This document shows, in pieces, positions 31,420-40,077 of a stretch of DNA of 44,808 bases. The DNA lies in the NCBI GenBank assembly GCA_040226215.1, contig JAVKFF010000128.1, forward strand, positions 1 through 44,808, written 5' to 3'. How positions within the stretch are numbered: the stretch's first letter is position 1; every line of letters starts with the position of its first letter. The notes beneath the pieces are model-generated. The model saw only the letters and a list, made by a program, of their open reading frames with translations, was not told the origin of the DNA and searched no databases. Source of the DNA: JAVKFF01 sp040226215. GTDB taxonomy: Bacteria > Pseudomonadota > Alphaproteobacteria > DSM-16000 > Inquilinaceae. A program made the position numbers and the translations under genes.

Positions 31420-32274
31420 ATGGACTTCGAACATCAAGATGTGCAGGCATTCATTGACGGCCATGCCACGCCGGAGCAGCGCGCACGGGTGCGGCAGGCC
31501 ATGGCGGCGAGCCCCGAACTGACGGAGGCGATCGCCCGGGCGCTGCGGTCCGAGCAGATGCTTCGGCACTATTTCGGAACGATCAATGACCGCCAGGCGC
31601 CGTCACGGCCGCGCGGGAAGGTCCTGGCGGAGGAGGTGCGGCGCGCACCGCGACTGAACCGGCTCGGCATCGCCGCGGCCATCGCCGCGACGGTGCTGGT
31701 CAGCGCCTCGGCCGGCTGGGTCGCGCGCGACAACTGGCCCAGCGACCCGTTGGGCAGTGGCGACGTGACCGAGGCGCTCTCCTCCTTCGTCGACGAAGCC
31801 CTGATATGGGCCGCCGACACGCCCGACCAGGCCAGTGTCTCCCAGCCGGTTTCCTCCGGCGTGACGATCGACCTCAGCCATCTCGGCTACTACCTCGCCA
31901 GTCAGTCCCAGGTCGAGAACGGTCAGGGCATGGAGGCGACGATCGCGGTCTATCGTCCGCGACAGGACAATGGTGCCGCGGAGCTGCGGCAATTGCTGTC
32001 CATCGTCTGGCGCGCGCCGTTCAGCGGTGTCGCCGAGGAACTGCGCTTCGGCGACCGCGGCAACCGGGATATCGCCTTCTGGCAATCGGACAATTTCGCC
32101 GCCGTGGTGATCGGCGCGGAAGTCGATCGGTTCGAAGACGTTGCCCGTGAGGTCAGGCGCGTCTTCACCTCGCAGCATTTCCGGGCGCCGGCGCCGGAGG
32201 TCCTGCCGGTCATCGAGACCGCGCCCGACCCGCAGATCCAGCAGGAGAACGGCAGCGAGCCGCCGCAAGGATAG
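31420..32274 (+). CDS. Membrane anti-sigma factor with long periplasmic domain
   Basis: 284 residues. Residues 1-60 have the anti-sigma pattern H-Q-D-V-Q-A-F-I-D-G-H-A-T-P-E-Q-R-A-R-V, without zinc ligands. One membrane helix at about residues 76-96 (I-A-A-A-I-A-A-T-V-L-V-S-A-S). The periplasmic part of about 180 residues contains D-L-S-H-L-G-Y-Y-L and R-D-I-A-F-W-Q-S-D-N-F-A-A-V-V-I-G, which look like a folded sensor domain, and an acidic tail. It should bind the sigma factor encoded immediately upstream and release it on an envelope signal. The stop is five bases from the stop of the convergent Cys-rich gene. Confidence 0.9.
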   Translation: MDFEHQDVQAFIDGHATPEQRARVRQAMAASPELTEAIARALRSEQMLRHYFGTINDRQAPSRPRGKVLAEEVRRAPRLNRLGIAAAIAATVLVSASAGWVARDNWPSDPLGSGDVTEALSSFVDEALIWAADTPDQASVSQPVSSGVTIDLSHLGYYLASQSQVENGQGMEATIAVYRPRQDNGAAELRQLLSIVWRAPFSGVAEELRFGDRGNRDIAFWQSDNFAAVVIGAEVDRFEDVAREVRRVFTSQHFRAPAPEVLPVIETAPDPQIQQENGSEPPQG

Positions 32275-32279
32275 GCGGA

Positions 32280-32603
32280 TCACTCCTCGCAGATGCGGTT
32301 CACCAGGAGGTTCTCATGATCGCACAGGAAGCGCTGGAGATCGTCGCGGACGTCCCGCTCCCAGGTATCCAGGTTGCTGCGGACGCACTCCACATACTCG
32401 TCGACCGCGTCGGCATAGCTCTCGACGTCCTGCACGCAGCGGGTCCGCTGTAGCTCGTCGCTGCTTTCCGGGAGCGTCGTCATGCACACCGGCTCGAGCG
32501 GCTCGGAACAATAGGTCTGGGCCTGGGTGGTCACGCTACCGGTCGCCCAGGTGAGCGCGGCGAGCAGGAATACGGCGCCGAGCGGCCGCCATGTAGTGTT
32601 CAT
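32280..32603 (-). CDS. Small exported protein with six cysteines
   Basis: 107 residues from the ATG at 32603. A signal peptide covers about residues 1-29 (ending T-Q-A-Q). The mature protein has six cysteines, an even number that suggests three disulphides, and is acidic (E-Y-V-E-C-V-R-S near the middle, R-I-C-E-E at the end). The ATG overlaps the stop of the upstream gene by four bases (ATGA). No family recognised. It may be a periplasmic product of the adjacent sigma regulon, but no promoter element was seen for it. Confidence 0.8.
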   Translation of the reverse strand: MNTTWRPLGAVFLLAALTWATGSVTTQAQTYCSEPLEPVCMTTLPESSDELQRTRCVQDVESYADAVDEYVECVRSNLDTWERDVRDDLQRFLCDHENLLVNRICEE

Positions 32604-33001
32604 GAGCACGCCTCGTTGGAGGTGATGAGATAGGTTCTGAGATCGGTCCACAGCACGGCGTCGCGCCGGGCGAGATCGAGGAGTTGGAAAAACCGCCCCG
32701 ACGAGAGGTCGACCGAGGCGAGCAGCGGTGCCAGGCGGCCGTCCCCGTTCCAGGCCGCGGCTTCCTCGATCAGGGAGCCCGGGACCATCGGCTTGCTGAC
32801 CCAGTCGATCTCCGTCATTGGCTCAGCGATGCAACCCAGAACGATGGCAAACCGCACATAGTCGGCCGGCGGCAGCCGCTCCTGCGCGCTGGCCGCGGGG
32901 CTGAAGCAGCAAGTCTGGATGGTGATCGCCAGGACGAAGAACAGTCGTGGTCGGTTGTTGGCGCCGACATCGGCACGGCGGGACGCTGCAAAGGCATTCA
33001 T
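32600..33001 (-). CDS. Small exported protein of unknown function
   Basis: 133 residues from the ATG at 33001; the ribosome-binding site is weak. A hydrophobic signal segment lies at about residues 18-40 (L-F-F-V-L-A-I-T-I-Q-T-C-C-F-S-P-A-A-S-A-Q). The mature part of about 93 residues has two cysteines and a patterned helical sequence (R-F-F-Q-L-L-D-L-A-R-R-D-A-V-L-W). It is coupled by a four-base overlap to the six-cysteine protein, so the two probably act together. No family recognised. Confidence 0.75.
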   Translation of the reverse strand: MNAFAASRRADVGANNRPRLFFVLAITIQTCCFSPAASAQERLPPADYVRFAIVLGCIAEPMTEIDWVSKPMVPGSLIEEAAAWNGDGRLAPLLASVDLSSGRFFQLLDLARRDAVLWTDLRTYLITSNEACS

Positions 33002-33238
33002 GGGAATGTTGACACCGCTTGACGTCGTTCGGTTCCAGCGCGGCGGTCACTCCCCATCTATCCTCGAGCCGGCGCGCTCTCCCGGACCGTCGCCGCGATC
33101 GACGTCACCGACCGTCCAGCGATCGCGCGATGATGACCTTGTTTCCGGTCGGACCGGCTGGATTCGGGCGAATGCGGGTGTCGTTCGAGCATGTCGGAAA
33201 CCCATGCCCACTGTCGGCCCCCTACCACACTCGACACC

Positions 33239-34507
33239 TCACGCCTTTCGAACGAGCAGCTTGTCGATCCGGTGTCCATCGATATCGACGACTTCGATCT
33301 GCCACCCACCCACCTCGACCGTCTGCCCGACCTCGGGGATCTCGGCGGTGCGGTCCAGAACGAGCCCTGCCACGGTCTGGAAGGCGCGATCTTCCTCCAG
33401 TTCCAGACCCAACCTGTCGGCGAACTCGTCGACCGGCATCCAGCCCGCGACCAGCAGCGACCCATCCTTTCGCGCGACCACCTTGGGTTCATCCTCGACG
33501 TCCTCCGAGAAGCCACCGGTGATGGCGCCCAGGATATCCATGGGTGTGATCAATCCTTCGAAGTGACCGTGCTCATCGAACACCAGGAGTATGTGATCGG
33601 GTGCCGAGCGGAGGCGTTCGATGACTTTCGTGGCGGACAGGGCGTCGTGCACCCTGGGTGCCTCGCAGACGATGCCCATCAGGTCGAACGCCGCCTCGCC
33701 GCGTTCGAGCAGGTCTCTGAGCCGCAGGATTCCGACGACACGGTCGGTCAGCTCATCCAGCAGCGGGAGACGGGCGTGTCCCGACTCCAGGAACTTCGCA
33801 AGGATCCGAACACGTGAGTCCGATGCCTTCACGCTGACGACATCCGGTCTCGGCGTCATCAGCCCCCGCGCGCTGCGATCGGCGATCCGCATCACGCCCT
33901 CAAGCATGTCGGACTCGTCCGGCTCGATGACACCGGCCAGCTCGGCCTCGGCAATGATCGCGCGGACCTCTTCGTCGCTGACCCGCGAACTCATGCGACC
34001 GGATTTTCCCAGCATCGCCAGCACGATCTTCCCCGAGTGTTCGAGCAGCCAGACAAGTGGCGCCGCCATTCGGGAGAGGAGCAGCATGGTGGGTGCGATG
34101 CGCGATGCGACGGACTCGGGCGCCAGGAGGGCGATTTGCTTGGGGACCAGTTCGCCGACGATCAGGGACAGATAAGTGATCGCGACCACGACAACGCCTA
34201 CGCCGAGGGGCTCGGCCATTGCTTCGGGCAGACCGGCAGCCAGTAGAATGGCGCTCAGTCGAGGGCCGATGGTAGCGCCGGAAAACGCGCCCGACAGCAC
34301 GCCGACAAGCGTGATGCCGATCTGGACCGTCGACAGGAAGCGGCCGGGATTTTCGGCAAGGGCAATGGCGACCGCCGCGCCGCGAACGCCCTGTTTCGCC
34401 AGCCGGTTAAGGCGAGCCGGTCGGGCGGAGACCACCGCCAGCTCCGACATGGCCAGTGCGCCGTTAATGGCAATCAGGATCAGGACGACGGCGATCTCTA
34501 CGAGCAT
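33239..34507 (-). CDS. CNNM/CorC-type (HlyC/CorC family) membrane transporter protein
   Basis: 422 residues. The order is standard for the family: a DUF21/CNNM membrane domain of about four helices (residues 1-185), with N-G-A-L-A-M-S-E-L-A-V-V-S-A and P-K-Q-I-A-L. Two CBS domains follow (about 205-330), with M-T-P-R-P-D-V-V and L-I-T-P-M-D-I-L-G. A CorC/HlyC C-terminal domain comes last (V-A-G-W-M-P-V-D-E-F-A ... T-V-A-G-L-V-L). Members are linked to magnesium or other cation export; older annotations call them haemolysins. It is the last backbone gene before the accessory island. Confidence 0.93.
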   Translation of the reverse strand: MLVEIAVVLILIAINGALAMSELAVVSARPARLNRLAKQGVRGAAVAIALAENPGRFLSTVQIGITLVGVLSGAFSGATIGPRLSAILLAAGLPEAMAEPLGVGVVVVAITYLSLIVGELVPKQIALLAPESVASRIAPTMLLLSRMAAPLVWLLEHSGKIVLAMLGKSGRMSSRVSDEEVRAIIAEAELAGVIEPDESDMLEGVMRIADRSARGLMTPRPDVVSVKASDSRVRILAKFLESGHARLPLLDELTDRVVGILRLRDLLERGEAAFDLMGIVCEAPRVHDALSATKVIERLRSAPDHILLVFDEHGHFEGLITPMDILGAITGGFSEDVEDEPKVVARKDGSLLVAGWMPVDEFADRLGLELEEDRAFQTVAGLVLDRTAEIPEVGQTVEVGGWQIEVVDIDGHRIDKLLVRKA

Positions 34508-35076
34508 GTCTCTGACAACCGCAAAGCCAAGGGATTCATGAGGACGCCCTTTGACGCGGCATCTTCTACAGGGTGCCTGCGGGGCAGTGGCTGAAGCGCC
34601 ACTCGCACTCCAAGAGGTTGAGACGTAAGCACTGCTCCGGTATGCCAGTCCAGCACTTCAGGTGGCGTTTCGCCTGGTTGCGGAAAATCCGTTGCCGGTG
34701 ATCTGTTTGCTGCGGACATGGCAGGTGTCCGGCAATTCGAGCAGCCAGGATGCGACGAGGCTGTCCGTGGAGAGGACCCCGTCTGGCTGCATCACAAGGC
34801 GCATGGCGGTGCAGGCAGTCTGCTGCGAACCCGTCTCGGCCCGCGCCACCTGATAAACAGCGAAAATACAGGGAAAAGCGCCGCTTTCAGGGGTTGAGGC
34901 GTAGTCGACAGGCAAAATACGGCCGTTTATCAGTGCCCTAGAGCGGAATTCCCTAAGGTGGCGAACAGGGTATTCGCCGGAGGAAAACAGGGAAAGTTTG
35001 GAGCGGAACAGGTAATTGTCATGCATCGCCCCGAACGATCTAATAGCACCAATATGTCGGGAATGGTGGTCGCGGA
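34508..35076. other. Island boundary stretch without clear gene
   Basis: 570 bases where GC drops and codon bias is lost. Overlapping open frames exist on both strands (34662-34853 plus; 34658-35224 minus, part of it protein-like), but neither has a ribosome-binding site and I cannot choose between them. The motif ACAGGGAAA occurs twice, at about 34868 and 34987, in the same orientation. No tRNA was recognised, so an integration site cannot be named. Confidence 0.4.
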
Positions 35077-36864
35077 TCAGTCGGCGACGATGCCGTATTT
35101 CTCCCGTAGACTGTCGACGAGCCATGTCAATTCCGATGCCGGGGTGATGAATCCAGCCAGACGCTGCCAACTGACACGGCGCAGCAGACCCGGCACGAGG
35201 CACGCACCAACTGCGGCTTCCCATTGGCGGTCGGCGTCACCGCCCGCGTCGAATACCGGATTGTGGGCGTCATACACGACGAGCGCATGGCCCGTGGCGG
35301 GATCGATTTCACCGCTGGCCATGACCGTGGCGGCGAGGGCATTCCGGGCCAGCTGGTAAACCGTCCCGAACGGGCACGGGTCGTGATCGCGGTCGGCGGA
35401 CCAGGCGAACAGCCGCGGCAGATGCTCCCAATAGCGCACGCCGATGGAGGTCAGCGCACACCTCTCTTTGCGGCTTTCCTGTCTTCGGTAGCTGCCGTCG
35501 CAATATTTTTCGGGATACCCCGGATCGCCCGGCCGCAGGCGGGGCCGCGAACAGGTCCCGAATTCGGCTTCCGTGAACTTGCATTCGACGGCAACACGGC
35601 GGTCGTTACGGGCCAACAACACGTCGATGCTGGTCGGACGGGGCTCGCCGAGCAAATCTACGTCGTGCTCGAACTCAAGGGTCCATCCCTCGTGATCCGT
35701 GGAGAACGCCGACCGGCCGCATTCGGCGGTGACGTTCGCCAGGAGGTCCAGCCTGCCCGCCGCAGCGATGTTGGCGAACACGCTTTGCGCGAGGGCCTGG
35801 GAACTGCGCAGGCTCGTGAAATGCCGGTGGCGCTGGTGCGGCGCTATGGCTGCCCGGATCTGTTCGGCATGAGAACCGTCCGGCGGTACCAGGACATTCA
35901 TGTCGGTATATTGATGGTCAAGCACGGGTGGGCGTTTCGGCCGCCGTCCCCCATCGAGTTGCCCCACATGATACCGGTCCGCCCATGTCCATAGCGTCCG
36001 GCTCACCCTGCCCAGGTAACGGGATTCCGCGCCGCTGTCCGGGGATGGCTGAGGCAGAGAGTTGCCGATGGGCGATGTGCCAGTCAGGTAAACGGCGTGG
36101 ATGTTCGGTATCGGATCGAGCCGCGGCGCCGGCTCATCCACACCGTAGGTGATCTCTGCATCGTCTAGGCCCATACATTCGATGGGCGCGCCAATTTTTG
36201 CCGCGATCGCCGCCGCCAATTCGGTAAATGGCGGCCCCCAGTCGCCGGCTGCCGGAAGCTCCAGCCAGCGGCGCCACCATGCCTTGGGAGCCAACAGCTG
36301 CACGATGGGCGGCAATCGGACGACCTTCACACCGAAGCGGCGTTCCGCCTCGGCTGCGACCGCGTCGAGGTCGGCTTCGATCATCGCGGCGTAGCGCAGC
36401 CCCTCCATCAGGGCGGCCGGCGGTGCGTCGCTGCGGCCACCGCCCTCGCCCTCGACCTTCAGTTCAGCGACAACGAGCCGCCCCGCCTCGGTCACGCCGA
36501 GAAGATCGATCTTGCCGATGCCGGTGTCCGCCTGCCGCGCCTTTAGTGGCACCTGGTAGTCGAGCAACCGGAACCACCCGCCATCCGGCCGCGGCCAACG
36601 GCGCCCCAGATTGACCAGTGCGATGGCGAAGTGCTCCTCGAGCCGGTTGCTGGCACCTGCGCCGGACGCGATCCCCGTGTGCCCGACGAAATAGCTCTTA
36701 CCCGATTGCGCTCGGCGAGGGGCGCTCTCGCGTAGCGCAACGTATTCAGCGCACAGTGTATCCGAGTCTACGGAAGCAATAGCGCCTTCGAGGCCTCGGG
36801 CGGACCATCGACGGTCGAAAAGAATTGGGTAGTTGTCCGTCCCGGCCATGTTTCTCGCATCCAT
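35077..36864 (-). CDS. Protein with two PD-(D/E)XK nuclease motifs (PGN_0703-like C-terminal part)
   Basis: 595 residues. The first nuclease motif: a helix with Glu (R-L-E-E-H-F-A-I-A, residue 76-77), D120 in G-K-I-D-L-L-G-V and E134-L-K136 in V-V-A-E-L-K. The second: D414 in S-I-D-V-L-L-A-R and E427-C-K429 in V-A-V-E-C-K-F-T. It is followed by C-S-R-P-R-L-R-P-G-D-P-G-Y and a Trp/His-rich stretch resembling PGN_0703-type putative restriction endonucleases. A linker of about 200 residues lies between. Both motif sets look complete, so the protein may cut DNA with two centres. No methyltransferase is adjacent. It is divergent from the HEPN/DUF3800 pair. Family names are from memory of motifs. 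Confidence 0.8.
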   Translation of the reverse strand: MDARNMAGTDNYPILFDRRWSARGLEGAIASVDSDTLCAEYVALRESAPRRAQSGKSYFVGHTGIASGAGASNRLEEHFAIALVNLGRRWPRPDGGWFRLLDYQVPLKARQADTGIGKIDLLGVTEAGRLVVAELKVEGEGGGRSDAPPAALMEGLRYAAMIEADLDAVAAEAERRFGVKVVRLPPIVQLLAPKAWWRRWLELPAAGDWGPPFTELAAAIAAKIGAPIECMGLDDAEITYGVDEPAPRLDPIPNIHAVYLTGTSPIGNSLPQPSPDSGAESRYLGRVSRTLWTWADRYHVGQLDGGRRPKRPPVLDHQYTDMNVLVPPDGSHAEQIRAAIAPHQRHRHFTSLRSSQALAQSVFANIAAAGRLDLLANVTAECGRSAFSTDHEGWTLEFEHDVDLLGEPRPTSIDVLLARNDRRVAVECKFTEAEFGTCSRPRLRPGDPGYPEKYCDGSYRRQESRKERCALTSIGVRYWEHLPRLFAWSADRDHDPCPFGTVYQLARNALAATVMASGEIDPATGHALVVYDAHNPVFDAGGDADRQWEAAVGACLVPGLLRRVSWQRLAGFITPASELTWLVDSLREKYGIVAD

Positions 36865-36882
36865 AATTGACCGAGTGTACCA

Positions 36883-36914
36883 TTTGACCCTGTGAACATT
36901 TGAGCCTGTGAATA
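36883..36914. repeat. Two tandem 16-base repeats in the divergent defence-gene promoter region
   Basis: TTTGACCCTGTGAACA (36883-36898) and TTTGAGCCTGTGAATA (36899-36914), with three differences. They lie 19 bases from the dual-nuclease start and 41 before the HEPN frame, a fitting place for a shared operator. Confidence 0.7.
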
Positions 36915-36942
36915 GGACAGCCGCAGATTTCTGAGTGGGCGA

Positions 36943-36948
36943 TATAAT
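36943..36948 (+). promoter_or_regulatory. TATAAT -10 element before the HEPN gene
   Basis: A perfect TATAAT seven bases before the presumed TTG start at 36955. There is no matching -35 box at 17 bases. If used, the transcript would begin at about the start codon. Confidence 0.4.
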
Positions 36949-36954
36949 CGATGT

Positions 36955-37614
36955 TTGGCTTTTCTGAAAGACCGCACCGACTTCATCCGGTGGTACTACG
37001 ACACAGCAGGGGTAAAGTTTCGCGAGATCATGCGGAAGATCGAGACTGGGGAAGCGCCGTATGAGCCCCCGTACAGTGAAGATCCGGAACCGCCCTTCCT
37101 CTCCGAATGGATCGAAGCCGAGACCGGTCTCGATGTGCTCGGCCGGAACTGCATCTCGATGCTGTCCGCCTCGCTCCAGCTTTATTTTAAAACCTGGGAA
37201 GCGGAACTTGGCGTGACGTGGGAGGAAGGCGAGCGCAAGCCGGCGTTCAAATACGGATTCCTACGTGGATACCAGACATGTTTCGGCGAAGTGCTAAAGC
37301 TCTCGTGGAATGAATGCCCCGCGGACCTAGAGTTGATCGAACAGGTCGTCATTGCGCGGAACCGGGACCAGCACCCCGAAACAACCACGAGCATGCGCGT
37401 ATCGCATAGTTACAAGGAGCGGAAAAGGCACAGGCACCTGTTTTTCGTGAGCGTGAGCGAACGCAGAATGTTTGATGACCCGGCGATGGCGGATATCGCC
37501 TGGATGAATCCATCGGTCCATGTCTCCTGCGAATTGTTGTTCCAGGCGCTGGACCAAGTAGAGACCCTGGCGGAATGGCTGGAACCGCACATGATTAAGA
37601 GAAAGTACAGGTAA
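36955..37614 (+). CDS. HEPN-like protein, putative RNase partner of the DUF3800 gene
   Basis: 219 residues from a TTG at 36955. An ATG at 36951 is one base out of frame (ATG-TTT-GGC); loss of a single T would give an ATG-TTG-GCT start, so a homopolymer change may have altered the true start. The protein is mainly helical. R135-N-R-D-Q-H140 fits the HEPN ribonuclease motif R-x4-6-H, following a helix L-E-L-I-E-Q-V-V-I-A. The opening I-R-W-Y-Y-D-T-A-G-V-K-F is well formed. Codons use more A/T in third position than the backbone genes, a sign of transfer. The DUF3800 gene follows after 24 bases. Confidence 0.7.
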   Translation: MAFLKDRTDFIRWYYDTAGVKFREIMRKIETGEAPYEPPYSEDPEPPFLSEWIEAETGLDVLGRNCISMLSASLQLYFKTWEAELGVTWEEGERKPAFKYGFLRGYQTCFGEVLKLSWNECPADLELIEQVVIARNRDQHPETTTSMRVSHSYKERKRHRHLFFVSVSERRMFDDPAMADIAWMNPSVHVSCELLFQALDQVETLAEWLEPHMIKRKYR

Positions 37615-37638
37615 CAACATCAGCTGGCAGGCAGCATC

Positions 37639-38508
37639 ATGACCAAGGGGACTGACAATCTGACGGCGGCGCGTAAAGAGCTGGAGCAAGGCGCATGTGG
37701 CGGGGTTTTCATCGACGACACCGGCTCGCCCGGTCTCGCGGATACACCGCGCCATCTACATCCGGCGCGCAAGTCGTGGATCGCGGCCATCGTGCCAAAA
37801 CATCAGATGAAAGAGGTGATGACAGAATTTCCGAAAGCGCTTGCAGAACTAACAGCGCAATGCGGGGCAACAGAATTTCATTTTGTCGATATCTACCAGG
37901 GCACCAAGCAATTTAAGGGTGTCGAATTGGACTTGCGCATGGCCCTGTTTGCATTCATGTCACACATCTTCGCGACCTACGGAATTCCGGTCCTAGTCCA
38001 AACGCTCGATCCGGACAAAAAGGCTGTTGCGTATTTTCGGGAGAGGTTTCCGCAACGTGTAGGTCCGCTTGATTTGCACAAGCATGAGGACCTTGCTCTC
38101 CTGCTTCTCCTCATTCGCGCCAAGTGGCTAATCCGGGATGAACTCGGCAGCCAGACCGTCCGTTTATTCGTCGATGAAGGAAGGTTCAAGGCGGGCAGCG
38201 TTCAGTCAATTCCACGTCTCGACCCGCCTTTCATCAAAGGCGAAATTCTATCCGCCTCGTCCGAGGAACTGCATCCGATCCAGCTCGCGGATTTCGCAGC
38301 CTTTGCGTTGAACAGAATGCAATTGTTGCTCGGGCGACAGGACCTGAATCATCGAGATAAGCAGCTTCTGGCGACACTCAAACCCATGGCAGAGAATTTT
38401 CGGAACATCGAGGTCAGACCCGTTCACGCGGGTGTGTGGCCGCCGATGACAGAAGATAAACTGATCGCACTTGTTAATCGTTTTGAAGATACCGGCGAGG
38501 ATGAATAG
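37639..38508 (+). CDS. DUF3800 domain protein (RNase H-like fold)
   Basis: 289 residues. The DUF3800 signatures are present: F-I-D26-D27-T-G-S near the front, E-F-H81-F-V-D, L-F-V-D179-E180-G in the middle and I-Q-L-A-D218-F-A-A near the end, giving a plausible acidic metal site of RNase H type. The family is common in defence and mobile regions, but its activity is not established. It is paired with the HEPN gene 24 bases upstream with shared low-GC codon use, so the two probably form a two-gene system (toxin/antitoxin or abortive infection); which partner is the effector is open. Confidence 0.85.
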   Translation: MTKGTDNLTAARKELEQGACGGVFIDDTGSPGLADTPRHLHPARKSWIAAIVPKHQMKEVMTEFPKALAELTAQCGATEFHFVDIYQGTKQFKGVELDLRMALFAFMSHIFATYGIPVLVQTLDPDKKAVAYFRERFPQRVGPLDLHKHEDLALLLLLIRAKWLIRDELGSQTVRLFVDEGRFKAGSVQSIPRLDPPFIKGEILSASSEELHPIQLADFAAFALNRMQLLLGRQDLNHRDKQLLATLKPMAENFRNIEVRPVHAGVWPPMTEDKLIALVNRFEDTGEDE

Positions 38509-38910
38509 TGCAGACTGGTATCAGTCCGCGTTGACCAGCCTGCGAGAAAGACCGGAACTTGGCAGTGTCTCTGTTTGAAATTTACTCCTCGTATGCCGCT
38601 CGACATACGACTTCCTGACTGCTTCGGATCAGCTGATCCGCCCCCAGAAACTTTGCCGCTTTGGGGTTAGAGACTATCGACCCTGAAGTGCTCTGCTATT
38701 TTGGATCACCCGGCTGGGTAGTTTTGCGGGTTACCGCAAGCGAGATTCTCCCGGACGTCTTTCCAGTATCCCATCGGGATCTCTCCTTGGACCGGAAGCC
38801 GATCGCCAGACACCTCATTTTCCTGAAAACAAGTTCCGCCGACGACAGCAATGCCGAGTCCGGATGCCTGATCTAAAATTTGTCAGGCACTCGTCTATAG
38901 GAGACTGGCA
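38509..38910. other. Stretch of about 400 bases without a supported gene
   Basis: It begins just after the DUF3800 stop. A small inverted repeat TCGTATG/CATACGA (38589-38610) may end the HEPN/DUF3800 transcript. An open frame at 38661-38876 (71 codons, TTG start) reads partly like a protein (S-P-G-W-V-V-L-R-V-T-A) but lacks a ribosome-binding site; it could be a remnant. Confidence 0.35.
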
Positions 38911-39214
38911 ATGCCTATCGAACTTGCACGAAAGGAGTTGTTCGACCTAGTTTGAGACCGGTCGATTACCAAGGTGGCCGCGGATTGCGGCATCTCTGAC
39001 GTCGCTTTGAAGAAGATCTGCGTAAAGCACCGCATTCCTGTCCCCGGACGCGGATATTGGGCGATGAAGGCCGCCGGCAGGCGGGTCGAATGCGCGTATT
39101 TCCGTCCGGTTCGCGATACGGCGATTGAGCGCATCATTGTTCACGGAGGGCCGGAACGGAAGCTGCCTGCGGACGTGAGACAAATCAGGGCGACCGCCAA
39201 GCAACGTGAACGCC
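38911..39214 (+). pseudogene. DNA-binding-type protein gene, broken by TGA and IS insertion
   Basis: Reads from an ATG at 38911 (GGAG site upstream): P-I-E-L-A-R-K-E-L-F-D-L-V, then TGA at 38953-38955, then in the same frame D-R-S-I-T-K-V-A-A-D-C-G-I-S-D-V-A-L-K-K-I-C. Later it reads P-G-R-G-Y-W-A-M-K-A-A-G. I know this family pattern with W at the TGA place (L-V-W-...), so TGG became TGA. The front is a helix-turn-helix (sequence-specific DNA-binding) type module. The frame is cut after about 100 codons by the IS3-family end at 39215, and the rest of the gene is missing. Confidence 0.8.
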
Positions 39215-39240
39215 TGACCCTGCCCCCAAAGCGCCCTCGC

Positions 39241-40054
39241 TTATAAGTTAGCGTTGTTCTCGGTCTGGTCCCCCATGGACCGGGTTGCGAATTCCCTCGG
39301 CGTGAGGCCGCCGAGGCTGGTGTGGGGGCGGGCGTGATTGTAGTCGGCCCGCCAGGCTTCGAGGATCCGCCGCGCATCCGTGAGGCCACGGAAGAGGTGT
39401 TCGTTCAGGCATTCGTCGCGAAGTCGACCGTTGAAGCTCTCGACGAAGCCGTACTGCATCGGCTTGCCCGGCGTGATGAAGTGCCATTCCACGCCATGTT
39501 CGGACGCTCAGCTCAGCATGGCGTTCGAGGTGAACTCGGTTCCGTTGTCGCTGACGATCATGCAGGGACGTCCCCGCAGTTCGGCGACGCGGTCCAGTTC
39601 CCGCGCGACGCGTCGTCCGGAGATCGAGGTGTCGGCGATCAAGGCCAGGCATTCGCGGCTGAAGTCGTCGACCAGGGCCCAGATGCGGAAGCGCCGCCCG
39701 TCGGTCAGCACGTCCTGGACGAAGTCCGTGGACCACCGCTGGTTCGACCCCTGCGGGATCGCCAAACGCGCGCGCGTTCCCAGCGCCCGCTTGCGGCCGC
39801 CGCACAGCCTGGCGTTCCTCTCGATACAGGCGAAACAGCTTCTTGTGGTTGATCCCCACGCCCTCGCGCCTCTGCAGGATGTGCAGGCGGCGATAGCCGA
39901 ACCGCCTGCGCTCATCCGCCAAGGACTTCAGGCGGTCGCGAAGCGCGCTATCGTCCGGTCGCATCGACACGTATCGGAACGTCTTCGGCGCGATCCCGAC
40001 CAGGCCGCAGGCGCGGCGTTGCGAATAGTCTTTCTCGGTCATGGCCCAGCTCAC
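39241..40054 (-). pseudogene. IS3-family transposase orfB, frameshifted and with a TGA
   Basis: From a GTG at 40054 (M-T-E-K-D-Y-S-Q-R-R-A-C-G-L follows a few codons in) to a TAA at 39241, 814 bases, not a multiple of three. The frame shifts at about 39790-39805 in a CGG-rich run, after L-Y-R-E-E-R. It continues with the DDE core: N-Q-R-W-S-T-D-F-V, then V-D-D-F-S-R-E-C and S-D-N-G-T-E-F. A TGA at 39508-39510 then interrupts it, where Trp is usual (A-M-L-S-[W]-A-S-E-H-G-V). The end A-R-P-H-T-S-L-G-G-L-T-P is intact. Not functional as written. Confidence 0.88.
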
Positions 40055-40077
40055 GGCGTTCCTCCTCGAACCGGGCG

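Noticed and set aside
34508..35076. tRNA gene or integrase attachment site at the island edge
   Set aside because: I looked for a cloverleaf-type sequence and a flanking repeat and found none that could be supported by eye.
34658..35224. 188-codon minus-strand frame at the island edge
   Set aside because: It overlaps the end of the dual-nuclease gene and has no ribosome-binding site; part of it reads like protein, but an opposing frame is equally plausible.
38953..39510. Alternative genetic code with TGA read as Trp
   Set aside because: All backbone genes use TGA as stop and TGG for Trp; the two in-frame TGA codons lie in decayed genes that also have an amber codon and a frameshift.
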